From positions 119,989,480 through 120,053,479 of the forward strand of contig OZ020592.1 in assembly GCA_963971535.1 (NCBI GenBank): 64,000 nt of DNA. Reading direction: 5' to 3'. Position 1 is the first letter of the stretch. Each line of letters starts with the position of its first letter. The position numbers were made by a program, and so were the translations under genes. Positions 1 to 11,610 of this stretch are shown in pieces. This DNA comes from Notolepis coatsorum. Lineage: Eukaryota; Chordata; Actinopteri; Aulopiformes; Paralepididae. Below the pieces are notes generated by a model, which saw nothing but the letters and a program-made list of their open reading frames with translations, was not told where the DNA came from and ran no database searches.

Positions 1-256
1 CCGAGATGATGGTGGTGGTGTTGGTGTTGTTGTTGGGGTCTCTCAGGCCCGTCGCCGGATTCATCTCTCTGTCGGGTCCTCCAGACGCCGCCGCGGTGGT
101 GTTCGCGTTGCGGGCTGACAGCTCCCTACAGTCCGTCAGCTGCAGCCCTCCTCCTCCTCCTCCTCCTCCTCCTCCATCCTCCCCTCTCAGGAAGCGATGC
201 ATCTCTCGCCTCCTTCTCTTCTTGTCGCCTTTGTCGATCTCCTCCACAATCAGCAT
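1..256 (-). CDS. Candidate N-terminal coding exon, unidentified, runs off the left edge
   Basis: On the minus strand an open frame begins at an ATG (256-254), directly after an in-frame TGA, and stays open to the edge (85 codons). The predicted peptide starts MLIVEEIDKGDKKRRRREMH, then has a glycine run, then an Asn/Thr-rich stretch ending NNNTNTTTII. The DNA is GC-rich, unlike the AT-rich sequence beyond it, which fits a first coding exon. I do not recognise the protein. The GGA and GTT/GGT triplet runs also open the plus strand, where a signal-peptide-like frame (6-368) occurs, so the coding strand is not certain. No splice acceptor is visible before the ATG. Confidence 0.35.
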   Translation of the reverse strand, partial: MLIVEEIDKGDKKRRRREMHRFLRGEDGGGGGGGGGGLQLTDCRELSARNANTTAAASGGPDREMNPATGLRDPNNNTNTTTIIS

Positions 257-830
257 TCAAGTCATTGTCAAATTATTGCCAGCGAGCCGCAATCTGTCAG
301 TTGTTTGTAGCGACCAGAGTGGTCCGACTATACCTTTTTACTTGGATTATATTATAATATATAGCTAGAATGACATCCTACTAAATTAATTGTGACGGAG
401 ATGAGTGGTGGGCTTTCTTTAGTGGATCTCCTGTCCTCAGGCGGCAAGAAAAAATAATATTATTATCACGTCCAAGACATATCCAACCTGCAGCTGTCTT
501 CTGTTTTCTGTAGGACGGGCTGGAACCAAAAAAAGGAAGACTGAATGGAGAATAAATGTAATCCAGTTCTTACAGTTACTCAATACGGTCATGGTATATA
601 TAAAAAAAAATGATATGAAATACTTCATTTGAACTCATGCAGCCTATTAGACCAGGTCTCTCTCTCTCTCTCATTTCCTCCCCGTGACATCTTGAACGGG
701 GGGCGGGGGTAGGGCCAAGGCAGGACACGGTCCCATGACATATATTGAACTTTTATTAATACGCATAGTACGTAGCCTACATTTGCTAGCTAATCATTCA
801 CAGGATCCGGTTGGTGTTTCATAACATCAA
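257..830. other. AT-rich stretch with no recognised gene
   Basis: Only a short TC tract (about 659-672) is seen. No long frame or known repeat is evident. Confidence 0.5.
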
Positions 831-1109
831 ATCCCCCTCAAATGTATATATTTTATTTTAGGATCTCTGTCTCTTAAACAGTACTGTATATCTTGTTCTT
901 GTATGTCATAAATGTCTGAATGTAACAGTACTGTATGTCGTGTATGTCATAAATGTCATGATGAATTGAAAATGGGGGACCCTGATGTAAACAAGACGAA
1001 GGTCTTTCTCTGGTCTGCATCCCCTTAATTAACAATTGTGTGTATTGAGCTGTACTGTACTGTACCCATTCTGCAATCTGTTAATAAAGTTTTCAATCAA
1101 TCAATCAAT
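831..1109 (+). mobile_element. LINE 3' end with CAAT-repeat tail, copy A
   Basis: This is a 3' untranslated region of a non-LTR retrotransposon. It ends in TTAATAAAGTTTTCAATC followed by CAAT repeats. The same block recurs at 4,050-4,349, at 23,440-25,166 (split by a solo LTR) and on the minus strand at 33,932-35,110. The last copy also keeps the RT C-terminal coding region, which identifies the family as a LINE. This copy is heavily 5' truncated. Confidence 0.75.
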
Positions 1110-1195
1110 TCAACACAGGGTCTATTAGATTAGATTAGATTCAAATGTATTGTCATCATACAGCCCAAGTACAGTACAACAAAAATAAGTTTGAA

Positions 1196-1665
1196 GGGCG
1201 GCTGGGTGGCGCAGCGGACATTGCGCTCGTCACCAACGCAAGAGACACCGGTCTCGAATCCGGCTGTCAGCGTTGCCTCCGGCTTGGGCGGCCGTCATAC
1301 TGACTCAATTGGCAGAGTCAGCGGGAGGGGAGTCGATGGGTGGTAGTCTGGTTGTTGTAAACAGCGACTCCTACAGGTCGGTCAGGGCGCCTGCACAGCA
1401 AAGACAGGAAATGGCGGCGCAGTGTGAGCCTCCCACACGTTACACCTCGCCAATGGCGCTGGCAGGTGAAAAGAAGTGACTGGCTACCTCCACATGTATC
1501 GGAGGGGACATGTGATGCAAGGCTTCTATCCTCCCTACGACCGGCCAGTGGGGGGCGCATGCGAGCAACAATCAGGACAGGGGAGGGTGAATTGGCACGA
1601 GAGGAAATTGGGATGGGAGAAAAATCACAGAAAAAAGGAGGAGAAAAGGTAGAAAAAAAGTTTGG
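1196..1665 (+). mobile_element. tRNA-headed SINE, full-length-like copy 1
   Basis: The element opens with a tRNA-like head: an A box (TGGCGCAGCGG, near 1,206) and a B box (GGTCTCGAATCC, near 1,250). A long unique body of about 400 bp and an A-rich end follow. The flanks share AAGTTTG. Related copies lie on the minus strand at 31,494-31,984, 35,907-36,850 (split), 56,291-56,657 and 57,400-57,872. Other copies have target duplications of 15-16 bp, as expected for L1-type mobilisation. Confidence 0.8.
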
Positions 1666-1846
1666 CGTCCAACCAGAGTGCAAATGTAGCAGTAAAGTGC
1701 AATAGTAATATACAATGTACAGATGATTAAACTGGGTATAAATATATAAATTAGTACTAAGGAGTATAATGCTAATCAAATGTATGTACAGAGTTGTAGT
1801 ATTAATATGTACAGTGATACATGTATAAAGACACTATGGTAGTAAG

Positions 1847-2659
1847 CAGGCCCGGACTGGCCATCGGGAGCACCGGGAGTTTTCCCGGTGGCCTGGCCTG
1901 CACAGATTAAAAAAAATATATATAAAAAAAAAAATAGGCCATTGTTTCTAGTTGTGGCGGCGGCGCAGTTAGATAACCTAGGTGGGTGGGGAACAACCAG
2001 AATTTCACTGTCTGCGACAGAGTTGGAGAACTATCTGACTCTCTCTCTCCCTCACGCGGATCACACACACACAATGGAGCCGTGCTGCCGCTTGTGATTG
2101 GTGGAGGCGGGACCAGGCGATACAACTGATTGACAGCGGAGGCGGCGAATGGAATGGCAGACGGCACTCAGATGCAGAATAACAGCCAGGCAATGAGCCA
2201 GGTAGTGAGGGACTCGGGAGAGATACAGTAGAGCGAAAGTCAATTAACGTTGATGTCAAGATGGACAGTGGAAGAAAGAGAAAGGGTGGAGGAGAGAGGG
2301 ATAAAACAAAGAAAAAGAAAGGCCCTTACAGGAGAGAGTGGTTAACTGTATTATAATAGTAAATAGAAAAATATGTTGTGCTCTTGCTTTTTTCTTTTTG
2401 AAGGTGGAGAGAGTAGCATTGCTAGTGCCACAACAGTTTTATTTGAGGTCCATAACAGTACATTGTACTAAGCAATTGTTGGCTCATTAGTTTGTGATTC
2501 ACATGCACTAAAATTCACCAGAATGCAGGAAATTAAGTCTTTGTAACAAAAAATTTCCTGGTGGGGGACCCCCAGACCCCCCGCTTAAAAAGTGGCCTGA
2601 TTGGGGCTATATTTCGCGCTATATCTCCCGGTATGAATTATTTCCCCAATCCGGCCCTG
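1847..2659. mobile_element. hAT-type MITE, 813 bp
   Basis: The ends are inverted repeats, CAGGCCCGGACTGG at the left and, read inward from the right, CAGGGCCGGATTGG. An exact 8-bp duplication, GTAGTAAG, flanks them (1,839-1,846 and 2,660-2,667). CAG-starting ends with 8-bp duplications are typical of hAT. No transposase is seen, so it is a non-autonomous copy. Confidence 0.9.
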
Positions 2660-2736
2660 GTAGTAAGTCATACTGCCAGCAGTGTAACTAGTAAGAGTAG
2701 GTAAGGGATATGTGCAGATATAGATATAGTGTAAGA

Positions 2737-4031
2737 AGGATAAGATAAGATATTCCTTTATTGATCCCCTTGGGGAAATTCAGGCATCATAACAGCATGG
2801 GGGAGGGGGGAGGGGAGGTACAGGTATACATGGTAATAGTAGAAGACATGATACAGGTCATAAAATTATAGTACAGTAGAAAAGTAAAAATAAAAATAGG
2901 CAGTGTAAACAATATAACAATATAATTAACTCTGAGTATGCGCATATGAGCAAGTAGGCAGTGTAAATAAATCAAGGTGCTGCAGATGAGGGTCTGTATG
3001 CCCCTTCAGTTATATTTGCATTACAATAAATATAGTTACAATTGACACTATAATCTAAATATATACTATGAGTAAGTAAGTATACAGTATACACAGGTGC
3101 AGTATGCATAAGGTACGTATGGCGTGATATACTTCATACGTTATACATTGTCCGTTTAGGTGGGAGTCAGACACACTCAGTGATAGTAGTTCCTAGTAGT
3201 TGGATGTCTGGCAGCAGTCCCTGCGCACTGTGGTGGAGCCTGATGGCCGTTGGTACGAAGGACTGGCCGAGGCGGTTAGTTGAGTGTCGGGGGGGGTATG
3301 AGTCTGTGGCTGAACGTGCTTCTCATCTTGACCAGCTCCTCATAGAGGGGGTGGGAGGGATTCTCCAGGATAGCAGCCAGCTTCCTTCTCACCCCCCTCT
3401 CTGCCACCACCTCTAGTCTGACCAGCTCGACTCCCACCACAGAGCTAGCCTTCCTCACCAGCTTGTTCAGTTTGTTGGTGTCCCTCGAGTTGACATAGCC
3501 CCCCCAGCATAGAAGAGGACGCTGGCCATTACAGACTGGTAGTATGACTGCAGCAGTCTATTGCACACGTTGAAGGACCTGAGTCTCCTCAGGAAGAACA
3601 GCCTGCTCTGTCCCTTCCTGTAGAGGGCCTCTGTGTTGTCCGACCAGTCTAGTTTATTGTTTCAATCAATCAATCAGATTTATTTATATAGCACATTTTA
3701 CATGACACAAGACAAACAAAGTGCTTTACAAAGGCAGGCAGACAACAAAATTGCACATCAGTACAATAGCTCAGGCAAGGTACAGGTCAGGATCAAGGAA
3801 ACGCTAGAGAATAAAGGTATACGTTTTGAGCTGGGATTTAAAGGACTCGATCGAAGGGGCAAGATGGACTGAGGTAGGGATACTGTTTAGGTGTACTCCA
3901 AGGAACTAGTATGTCTCCACCACCTCCACCTCATCCCCTGGTGGTGATGGGAGTCGGAGGGGGGGGGGGCTCTTCTCACACCTCCGGAAGTCCACCACCA
4001 GCTCCTTGGTCTTGTTGATGTTGAGTTGGAG
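2737..4031 (-). mobile_element. Rex1/CR1-like LINE, 3' part
   Basis: This minus-strand copy of the same family as 27,347-31,045 begins with the 3' end (AAGATAAGATATTCC, then the TTGATCCCCTTGGGG block). It keeps the RT C-terminal region: the frame at 3,458-3,276 reads MRKASSVVGVELVRLEV, close to the intact copy. It is 5' truncated near 4,031 and is interrupted at 3,662-3,886. The reading frame is broken in several places. Confidence 0.85.
3662..3886 (-). mobile_element. LINE/SINE 3'-tail insertion in the preceding LINE
   Basis: A block starting with TCAA repeats and 'tttatttatatagcac' separates LINE sequence that is continuous in the copy at 28,240-28,290. The 'atatagcac...aagtgctttaca' core is the common teleost L2-like SINE/LINE tail, read here on the minus strand. 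Confidence 0.7.
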
Positions 4032-4049
4032 ATTATATTCCCCCCACCC

Positions 4050-4349
4050 AATGTACAGTTTCCTCCCCCTCAAATGTATATATTCTCTTTTTGCAACTCT
4101 GTCTGTAAATAAACAGTACTGTATATCTGTATATCTTGTATGTCATAAATGTCTGGATGTAACAGTACTGTATATCTGTATGTTGTGTATGTCATAAATG
4201 TTATGATGAATTGAAAATGGGGGACCCTGATGTAAACAAGACGAAAGTCTTTCTCTGGTCTGCATCCCCTTAACAATTGTGTGTATTGAGCTGTACTGTA
4301 CTGTACCCATTATGCAATCCATTAATAAAATGTTCAATCAATCAATCAA
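4050..4349 (+). mobile_element. LINE 3' end with CAAT-repeat tail, copy B
   Basis: This has the same order of blocks as copy A (831-1,109), ending in TTAATAAAATGTTCAATC plus CAAT repeats. It directly abuts the truncated LINE that ends near 4,031. Confidence 0.75.
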
Positions 4350-4785
4350 TATGCAGGTATGGACAGATGTAGATAGATATATCTATGGTAAGAATAAATA
4401 AACAAATAAATATATATGCGGTATATACAGCATTATTCTACATGCTATCATACAGAGTTATATGGGTTATATGCAGGTGTATAAGTATATATAGAAAGAT
4501 TATATGCAGGTATAGATACACTCAGACGTCCCTCACAGATTACTGAATTATATTTTTTGAAAGATAAGAAGTACTGGAAAGGTGAATACAAATTTTATTT
4601 TAATAGCATACTGGAGAAGCACACACCAGTGGTTTCCAAAACAGGGTCTGTGTCCATCCGAGGTTGCATGAGGGGGTTCCACGAGGTCCTCAGCTAAATA
4701 AGAAATAGCATCAATTCTTATTTTTTCCATAATGAACAACATAGTCTTCATCCCATGCACAGCCGAGCTCCCTGGACGATGAAAT
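4350..4785. other. AT-rich stretch, nothing recognised
   Basis: Short ATA-rich repeats only. No sustained frame and no clear element ends. Confidence 0.4.
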
Positions 4786-4985
4786 GGTAAATGGTGCATT
4801 TATTTATCCAAAGCACTTTACAATTTGTTCCTCACATTTGACCCATTCACTCACACATTCACACACCGACGGAGGCGACCGTGCAAGGTGCCAACCTGCT
4901 CATCAGGAGCAATTCAGGGGTTAAGTGTCTGGCTCAAGGACACTTCGACACGCTGCCTGGGAGGAGCGGGAATCGAACCATATCA
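4786..4985 (-). mobile_element. SINE-like element with L2-type tail
   Basis: On the minus strand the block runs from 'ggttcgattcccgctcc' (a B-box-like motif) through 'gtccttgagccagacactta' to 'agtgctttggataaataaat'. This is the arrangement of widespread teleost SINE/L2-tail repeats. Limits are approximate. Confidence 0.6.
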
Positions 4986-5716
4986 CATATGTGGCAGATA
5001 TCACCCCCCCTCTCATGGATATGTGAAGGACGGGAGATATTACTGCCACGGAAAGAGTGTAAACAATTAGGTAGCTGATTAGTACTGATAGAACACACCT
5101 GTGCCTCATTAGTTCACCCACATCTCACATGCACACACCCCAGACACACACACTACAAATACACTATAGAGAGAGTTGAGAGGAGGTGCGGTTGGAGTTA
5201 TTGTATTGAGAGAGAGATTGTTGTGTAGTACAGAGTTTTGCTAGGTGAGAGGTAGTGAGAGGAGAGGTGAAGGCGAGAAGGTGTTCATTGTGTACTGGAC
5301 CCTAGACTGGCTGAGAAACCCCCTTGTGTACTGACCCTGGACCGGACGACTACTCCACTAGACGCTTTAAAGAGACAGTTCTAACTTGTTTCTTTCTTTA
5401 AATTACTCACAGTTCGAAGTGTGGGTTGGTCTCCGATGGTTTCGATGATGTTGCGATGTGTTTGCTAAAAATAAAGTACCAAACATTTGCACATGCAACA
5501 AAGAAAATAGGCCTTTACAATATTCAAAGTAAAATAGGCAAAACTCAAAGAAAATAACAAACAACTTAGGTATTCTTTCTTTCTTTCTTGATAATGCTTA
5601 TATAACTTTATAACTTAAAGGGTATTTGTACGATTTGTATGTACGTGAAGTAGATTTTGTGAGTGAGAGCGCTGGTTCCAAGAATAATTCAAACAGGAGG
5701 TGGTTTTCAGAGGCAA
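4986..5716. other. Unassigned stretch, possibly an old LTR
   Basis: The stretch holds purine-rich tracts and then a TTTCTTTCTTTAAA block, an order often seen in LTRs. No paired copy, no primer site and no coding part could be identified, so it is left unassigned. Confidence 0.25.
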
Positions 5717-5956
5717 TGGCCCAGTTGGTGAAAAGGTGTTTTATTCAGCATACAAGCATATAGGTTCCACAGCACAGCAGCAACAGGTCCATCTTTGCCA
5801 CAGCCTCGGTCAGACTGTGTGTCTTACTGTTTTCAACAAGTGGTTTAAATCTCCAATATACAAGTGAGTCTGGCCCTTTTCTGCCATTTGGCCTAAATAG
5901 TTGATAAACTGGTTTGGTGTGTCTCTGTGGTTTGTGTGGGTGTACTGTCACCTGAT

Positions 5957-6079
<123 letters not shown>

Positions 6080-6138
6080 ATTCATCAATCTGGGACGATG
6101 TGTGTGTGGTCCACTTAATCTAGAACCAGTCTGTCTTG

Positions 6139-6932
<794 letters not shown>

Positions 6933-6949
6933 CTAAAGCACCCAACGCG

Positions 6950-7100
6950 GTACCGTCCAATGGCGCACTGTTTTTTATTTTCGGCACTATTTTCTAATTT
7001 TTTGGCGGAGGGACACCATTTTTTGTGGCCATATTACGAACACCGGCCCCCACATACACAGCAAGTATCAATCCGCAGCTCTGACCAGAAGTCTATAAAA
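6950..7100 (+). promoter_or_regulatory. Candidate promoter with CCAAT and TATA boxes
   Basis: A CCAAT motif lies near 6,956-6,960 and TATAAAA at 7,094-7,100. An ATG follows 60 bp after the TATA box, and a consensus 5' splice site lies a further 50 bp on. The spacing suits a TATA-driven RNA polymerase II promoter on the plus strand. Its activity is inferred. Confidence 0.35.
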
Positions 7101-7124
7101 AAAAACGTCAACCGCAGCTCCCGT

Positions 7125-7211
7125 TTTCCAAACTTTCCCCCAGAGCGAGCGGTCGCACAATGAATTTTCTCCGGGGATTCCGCGCCTGCCTGTACATTTC
7201 GAAACGACCGT
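7125..7211 (+). other. Candidate spliced first exon (5' leader with a short upstream frame)
   Basis: The exon would start about 25-30 bp after the TATA box. It ends at a donor GTAAGT (7,212-7,217). It contains an ATG (7,160) opening MNFLRGFRACLYISKRP. If joined to the acceptor at 7,548-7,549 that frame meets a stop across the junction, so it would be a short upstream frame and not the main protein. Confidence 0.35.
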
Positions 7212-7549
7212 GTAAGTACTGTGTTTACTAATCTGTTGGACTTCTTATAGCATTCGTTAACTTTTATGACCGTCTATAGTGTTTGTGAGATGTTTTTACA
7301 GAGATTCTGGTCATATTTTCCATCAAAAATCTTGTTTTGAAATCTACCGTGTGCGACTAGCAATTTCCCCCCAGGGAGAGTTACCTGTGAGTTGGCTAAC
7401 ATTCAGTGCTAGCTGCAGGCTAACGGCAACACAGTTGTCGTATTTATTTCGCAAATGCAGTGTTTTCAAATAAGCCACATTGCTGTATTTAGTGTATTCA
7501 TTAGTGGGTTATATTCCTATATGTAACATATCTCATTTTATCAACTTAG

Positions 7550-7702
7550 AATTGACGGCAGTGTCTAGATGCTGGAACTAGCTCCCATGCTAACAGCACC
7601 GGCTGAGATCCAGGAACAGCGCCGTCATTCTCCTACCCAGGACAAAACGCTCAAGAAGGGCGAGGTTCTAGAAGGAAGACAAGGCTCTATGAAGATAATG
7701 GG
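7550..7702 (+). CDS. Candidate second exon with an open start, unidentified
   Basis: A pyrimidine-containing stretch ending in CAACTTAG precedes 7,550, and GTAAGT follows at 7,703-7,708, so both splice sites are good. From the ATG at 7,569 the frame is open to the donor (44 codons), beginning MLELAPMLTAPAEIQEQRRH and rich in Lys, Arg, Gln and Glu. I do not recognise it. No following exon is visible before the LINE sequence resumes at 8,187. This could be the broken 5' end of a host gene or of a spliced DNA-transposon gene. Confidence 0.35.
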
Positions 7703-7708
7703 GTAAGT

Positions 7709-8186
7709 TTGAAGAAAAATTTTAACACACACATGAACGTTTTATAATTATCATCACAATATGTAAATAAAAAAAATATATATTTTTTTTATCAAATCTA
7801 GTTTCATTAATTAATTAATAACTTTTGAACAATAGATGCTATTTCTAATCTGTCAGCTGTTCTATATTACCAACAAGATTGTCTACATTCCATTCAAGAT
7901 ACATAAATCTGATTTAAGCAAGGAAAGTGTAATTTAATACATTTTTATCTTCCAAGTTTAATTTCAACAAGTTCAAGTGCAACTACATATGAACCATAAT
8001 AATAAAAATTATGATGATAATCATACACTTATTTTATATCATTGGAAAGCCCTAGTTGTTAGCTTTAAAATGGCACCAAATATGAGGTACTTTGAAATAC
8101 CCAGTAACTAATAATCTATCACAAACCAATGCAATATCATGTTCAGGGATTTCCTAAATACAAGAAAGCTCTGGAAGAGTTAGACC
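7709..8186. other. AT-rich intron-like stretch
   Basis: Very AT-rich with short homopolymers. No frame or repeat recognised. It ends where LINE RT sequence resumes. Confidence 0.4.
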
Positions 8187-8870
8187 TGAGCCTCCTAAGG
8201 AGCGCTGTAGAGCGCTTCCGCGTTTGCAGCCCAGGCCAGTTTATCGTCAAGGTGCACACACCTAAATATTTGTATGTCTGCACCGTCGCAATGTTGTTTC
8301 CCTGTATGCTGACTGGTTGCAGAGGTGGTTTCGACCTGCGGAAGTCCAGTATCATCTCCTTGGTCTTTGTTGCGTTCAGGAGAAGGCTGTTCCGTTCGCT
8401 CCAGTCGCTGAAGGCTTGCACCTGGTCCCTGTACTCTCCCTCCTGTCACTTCCTCACACACGCCACAATCGCTGTGTCGTCCGAGTATTTTTGGACGTGG
8501 CAAGACTCAGAGTTGTAAGTGAAGTCTGCCGTGTAGATGGTGAACAGGAACGGAGCGAGAACAGTCCCCTGTGGAGCCCCAGTGATGCTGACCACTGTCT
8601 CCGAGACACAGTTGCCCATTCTGACAAACTGTGGTCGGTCTGTCAGGTAATTCCGTGATCCAGGAAGTGAAGGAGGGATCCACCCCCATCTTCCTGAGCT
8701 TGTCTTCAAGTATGGGAGGTTGAATAGTATTAAAAGCGCTAGAAAAATCTAAAAACATAATCCTAACATAACTCCCCGGCTCATCCAGGTAGGAGTAGGC
8801 CCGGTGGAGCATGTAGAGGACCGCGTCGTCCACCCCGATGCTCTCGATACCCAAACTGCAGGGGGTCAAG
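8187..8870 (-). mobile_element. Rex1/CR1-like LINE, RT part (second half of a split copy)
   Basis: Minus-strand frames cover the reverse-transcriptase palm. They include IMFLDFSSAFNTIQPP, TGAPQGTVLAPFLFTIYT and QKYSDDTAIVA (the YxDD-type motif as YSDD), then 'TYKYLGV'. The frame is broken several times. This sequence lies directly upstream, in element order, of the piece at 6,321-6,932. Confidence 0.85.
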
Positions 8871-8955
8871 GGCGTGTTCAGTCTGTGGCCTCAGATGGTG
8901 TAGAATGGTCACTGAACTGTCACATGAGAGAGTGTATTTGTGTGTGTGTGTGTGT

Positions 8956-9152
8956 TAGGGCTGACCCCTATAAGTCGATTAGTCGACTAATCGGTCAAAA
9001 GGAGCCGTAGTCGACTGGCCAACCTCTTAGTCTTATATATATTTTTTATTCTTTCCAAAATAAAAGAGGCCTAACGCTAATGGCACGCATTTTTTTTCTT
9101 TTTTACGGCAAATCTTGGCCAATCATAGTCGACCATTCAAATCCTTAGTCGG

Positions 9153-9158
<6 letters not shown>
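8956..9158. mobile_element. Short hAT-like MITE inside a GT tract
   Basis: The left end TAGGGCTGACCCC and the right end GGGGACAG form imperfect inverted ends. Both flanks are GT repeats, so the target duplication cannot be measured. The interior carries GTCGATTAGTCGACTAATCG, a palindromic subterminal motif. Confidence 0.6.
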
Positions 9159-9420
<262 letters not shown>

Positions 9421-9423
9421 GTT

Positions 9424-9571
9424 AAGCATTACATCACACGCAGGAGTGGTTTGTGACCAATAAACCATGCCTAGGGGTGGTTGTTAGGCCCGAGGCGCAG
9501 CCGAGGGTCGTTAGACCCCCCTAGGCATGGTTTATTGGTCACAAACCACGACTGCACGTGGTGTAAAGCTT
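9424..9571. repeat. Near-perfect palindrome (foldback MITE) with GC-rich core
   Basis: Arms 9,446-9,477 and 9,518-9,549 are exact reverse complements. Imperfect complementarity continues out to 9,424 and 9,571. The centre carries CCGAGGCGCAGCCGAGG. The same 17-nt core sits at the centre of the different palindrome at 56,691-56,846. No transposase is present and the family was not assigned. Confidence 0.8.
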
Positions 9572-9678
9572 TTATACAACTGCCAGATTCATCCAACCTT
9601 ATTTCTATACAATAAACACACATTAATCGAAGATTTATTGAAAAAACCATCCGCCAGAAAAAGTAGTTCCCACAACTC

Positions 9679-9830
9679 CATGTGGAAGCAGCTTGAAGTG
9701 CATCCAACCAAACTAACACATCCAACTGTGTATTATTGGAATGATTGAGAGAAGTTGCCTCATGTGGAAGCAGCTTGAAGTGCATCCAACCAACTAACAC
9801 ATCCAACTGTGTATTATTGGAATGATTGAT
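9679..9830. repeat. Two-copy tandem duplication of about 71 bp
   Basis: A block starting CATGTGGAAGCAGCTTGAAG and ending in TATTGGAATGATTGA occurs twice, spaced about 80 bp apart, with only small differences. Confidence 0.85.
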
Positions 9831-10048
9831 TGAAAATTTATTAAAACGTTTTCTTTGCCCTATAGGAAAAAAACGTTTTCTTCGCCCTATTTTTTTATTT
9901 ATTTCTTTTAGCCTAAACTTAACCAGTTGGAAACCAGGGGTACAGTAATAAAATTAGCAATCAACCAATCAATCAATTCAATAGACCATGCTCACTTAAA
10001 ACAGCGCTGCTTCTCTCTCAGTCTGACTCCCCCGCTGTTGCAGACAGG

Positions 10049-10100
10049 AGTGTGTGTGTGTGTGTGTGCGTGTGTGTGTGTGTGTGTGTGTCACAGTGTG

Positions 10101-10160
<60 letters not shown>

Positions 10161-10172
10161 TGTGTGTGTTTG
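10049..10172. repeat. GT microsatellite
   Basis: GT/GC tract. The Cys-Val frames through it are artefacts. Confidence 0.95.
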
Positions 10173-11139
10173 TGGGTACGCCAGCGTCGGACAGTGTGAG
10201 AGAGAACGCAGTAGAAAGTAGGAAGGAAGAAATTTAAATCAATCAATTAATCTATCAATCAATCCGCGATTTTTCTTTTGTTCTAGATTGAGTCAAGACC
10301 CATCAATTACATCATCCAACATTGTTTAAAATACTAACACATTCCCCTTGACAGAATCGCTTCATATTTAGTCGTTATGGTGCTTTCAACATAACCATTT
10401 GTTGTCCGCGATCCTGTTTTCTCCCGGAGTGAGCCGGGGAGGGTTATGTGATTTGGTTGTGGGCGGGTCCTGAGCCCAGGACCGTGGATTGTTGCCAATA
10501 AAGACGTGTGAATGGCCAATCAGAATCGAGAAATTTGCATGCCGTTGTATAATGTGTGATAAAATCAGTCTGGGGTGATGGGTGTGTGAGTGAGAGTGTC
10601 TGTCACATGAAACTAGTGTGTGTGTCTCTGTGTGTGTGGGAGTGTGTGTGTGGTTAGTGTGTGGTGTTTGTATGTGAGAGTGTGTGTGACTGAGTGTGTC
10701 TGATTAAATCATTTGCATTTGGCTCTTTCGAGGTGCGTGAGTGACCAGTGTAACCTGTTGAGTGATGAGACAGTTGGGGGCTGTGTTCTCAATAAACAAA
10801 TAGGTCGGGTCTGTTTTGGCCATACACATTAGTAACTAGTATTATGCTATAATGCTGCTGAATAACTATTTGATAATCAATCAAAAATACACTATGGTAT
10901 CAAATCTATTTGCCATATTAACATAACTGTTACTTCATACGCGTACGGGTACGATACGGTATGTGTAGTACGAAAAGGTACGTTATGAAAAGGTATGAAA
11001 AGTTAAAAACTGTTTCCCGACCGCGTCTCTCAACAGGTTGCCTTCACTGCGGCTTTTAGTGCCGGCGCCGTGGGATTTGTAGTTCTTTATAGTGCGTTGA
11101 TTACAGACATCACAATTAAGTGGCTTTTCTTATAAAATC
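10173..11139. other. Non-coding stretch with low-complexity GT segments
   Basis: TCAATCAA repeats near 10,240, an inverted GGGTCCTGAGCCCAGGACC motif near 10,468 and diffuse GT-rich sequence at 10,580-10,700. No gene recognised. Confidence 0.4.
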
Positions 11140-11331
11140 TAAATACTGGCTCTAACAGTACTTATTTTATGCCTATTCTTATGTCTGCACTTCATGCATT
11201 GCTTTTATTCTGTCAGCTGTATGTTCATTTTATGCCCATGTTCATTTTGTGCTGTGGGGCACTTTTGGCTGCAATCCATGTGTGAAAGATGCTATATAAA
11301 TAAAGTTATTATATTATTATACTATACTATA
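11140..11331 (+). mobile_element. L2-like SINE/LINE tail fragment
   Basis: The stretch ends in 'aaagatgctatataaataaa' followed by TTATTAT repeats, the common teleost L2-type 3' tail. The LTR element begins directly after it. Confidence 0.6.
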
Positions 11332-11607
11332 TGTTACGTGCCAGGCTGTTTGCCACTGTCTCCTGTGTTGCAGCAATCAGCTGCTAATTGGGAAGCTGCC
11401 TGTCTGGGCTCAAAAGGCCCTCCCCCGCCCCACACACTGACACACTACTGCTGGAAGACACTGTGGGAGCAGTGTCTCCCTCCCTTCCACCACATTGACC
11501 TTTTGTTTGTGCTAGTTATAGTAATAAATATAACCTTTTGGTTTAAACTTGACCGTTGGTGTCTGTGTCCCCTTCATGTTGCATCCCTCTGAGCCAGGGT
11601 CGTAACA
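11332..11607 (+). repeat. 5' LTR of the Gypsy-type element
   Basis: Begins TGTTACGTGCCAGG and ends GGTCGTAACA. Its opening 52 bp recur at 15,442-15,493. An AATAAA-like motif lies near 11,524. Confidence 0.85.
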
Positions 11608-11610
11608 TAT

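Larger units (their letters stand above)
1121..2735 (-). mobile_element. LINE 3' UTR (TCTAA-type tail) split by a SINE and a MITE
   Basis: The pieces 1,121-1,195, 1,666-1,838 and 2,668-2,735 read as one minus-strand LINE 3' end. It starts at the low coordinate with a short TTAGA-type repeat tail and continues with the 'gtccaaccagagtgcaa' block. A SINE (1,196-1,665) and a hAT MITE (1,847-2,659) interrupt it. The far boundary is uncertain. Confidence 0.55.

Noticed and set aside
6-368. Plus-strand frame with a signal-peptide-like start
   Set aside because: The hydrophobic start comes from GGT/GTT triplets. The frame runs on into AT-rich sequence and a poly-Pro run from a simple repeat. The minus-strand frame is more protein-like, though neither is proven.
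4986-5460. Solo LTR
   Set aside because: The base-composition pattern is suggestive, but no paired copy, target duplication or TG...CA ends could be fixed.
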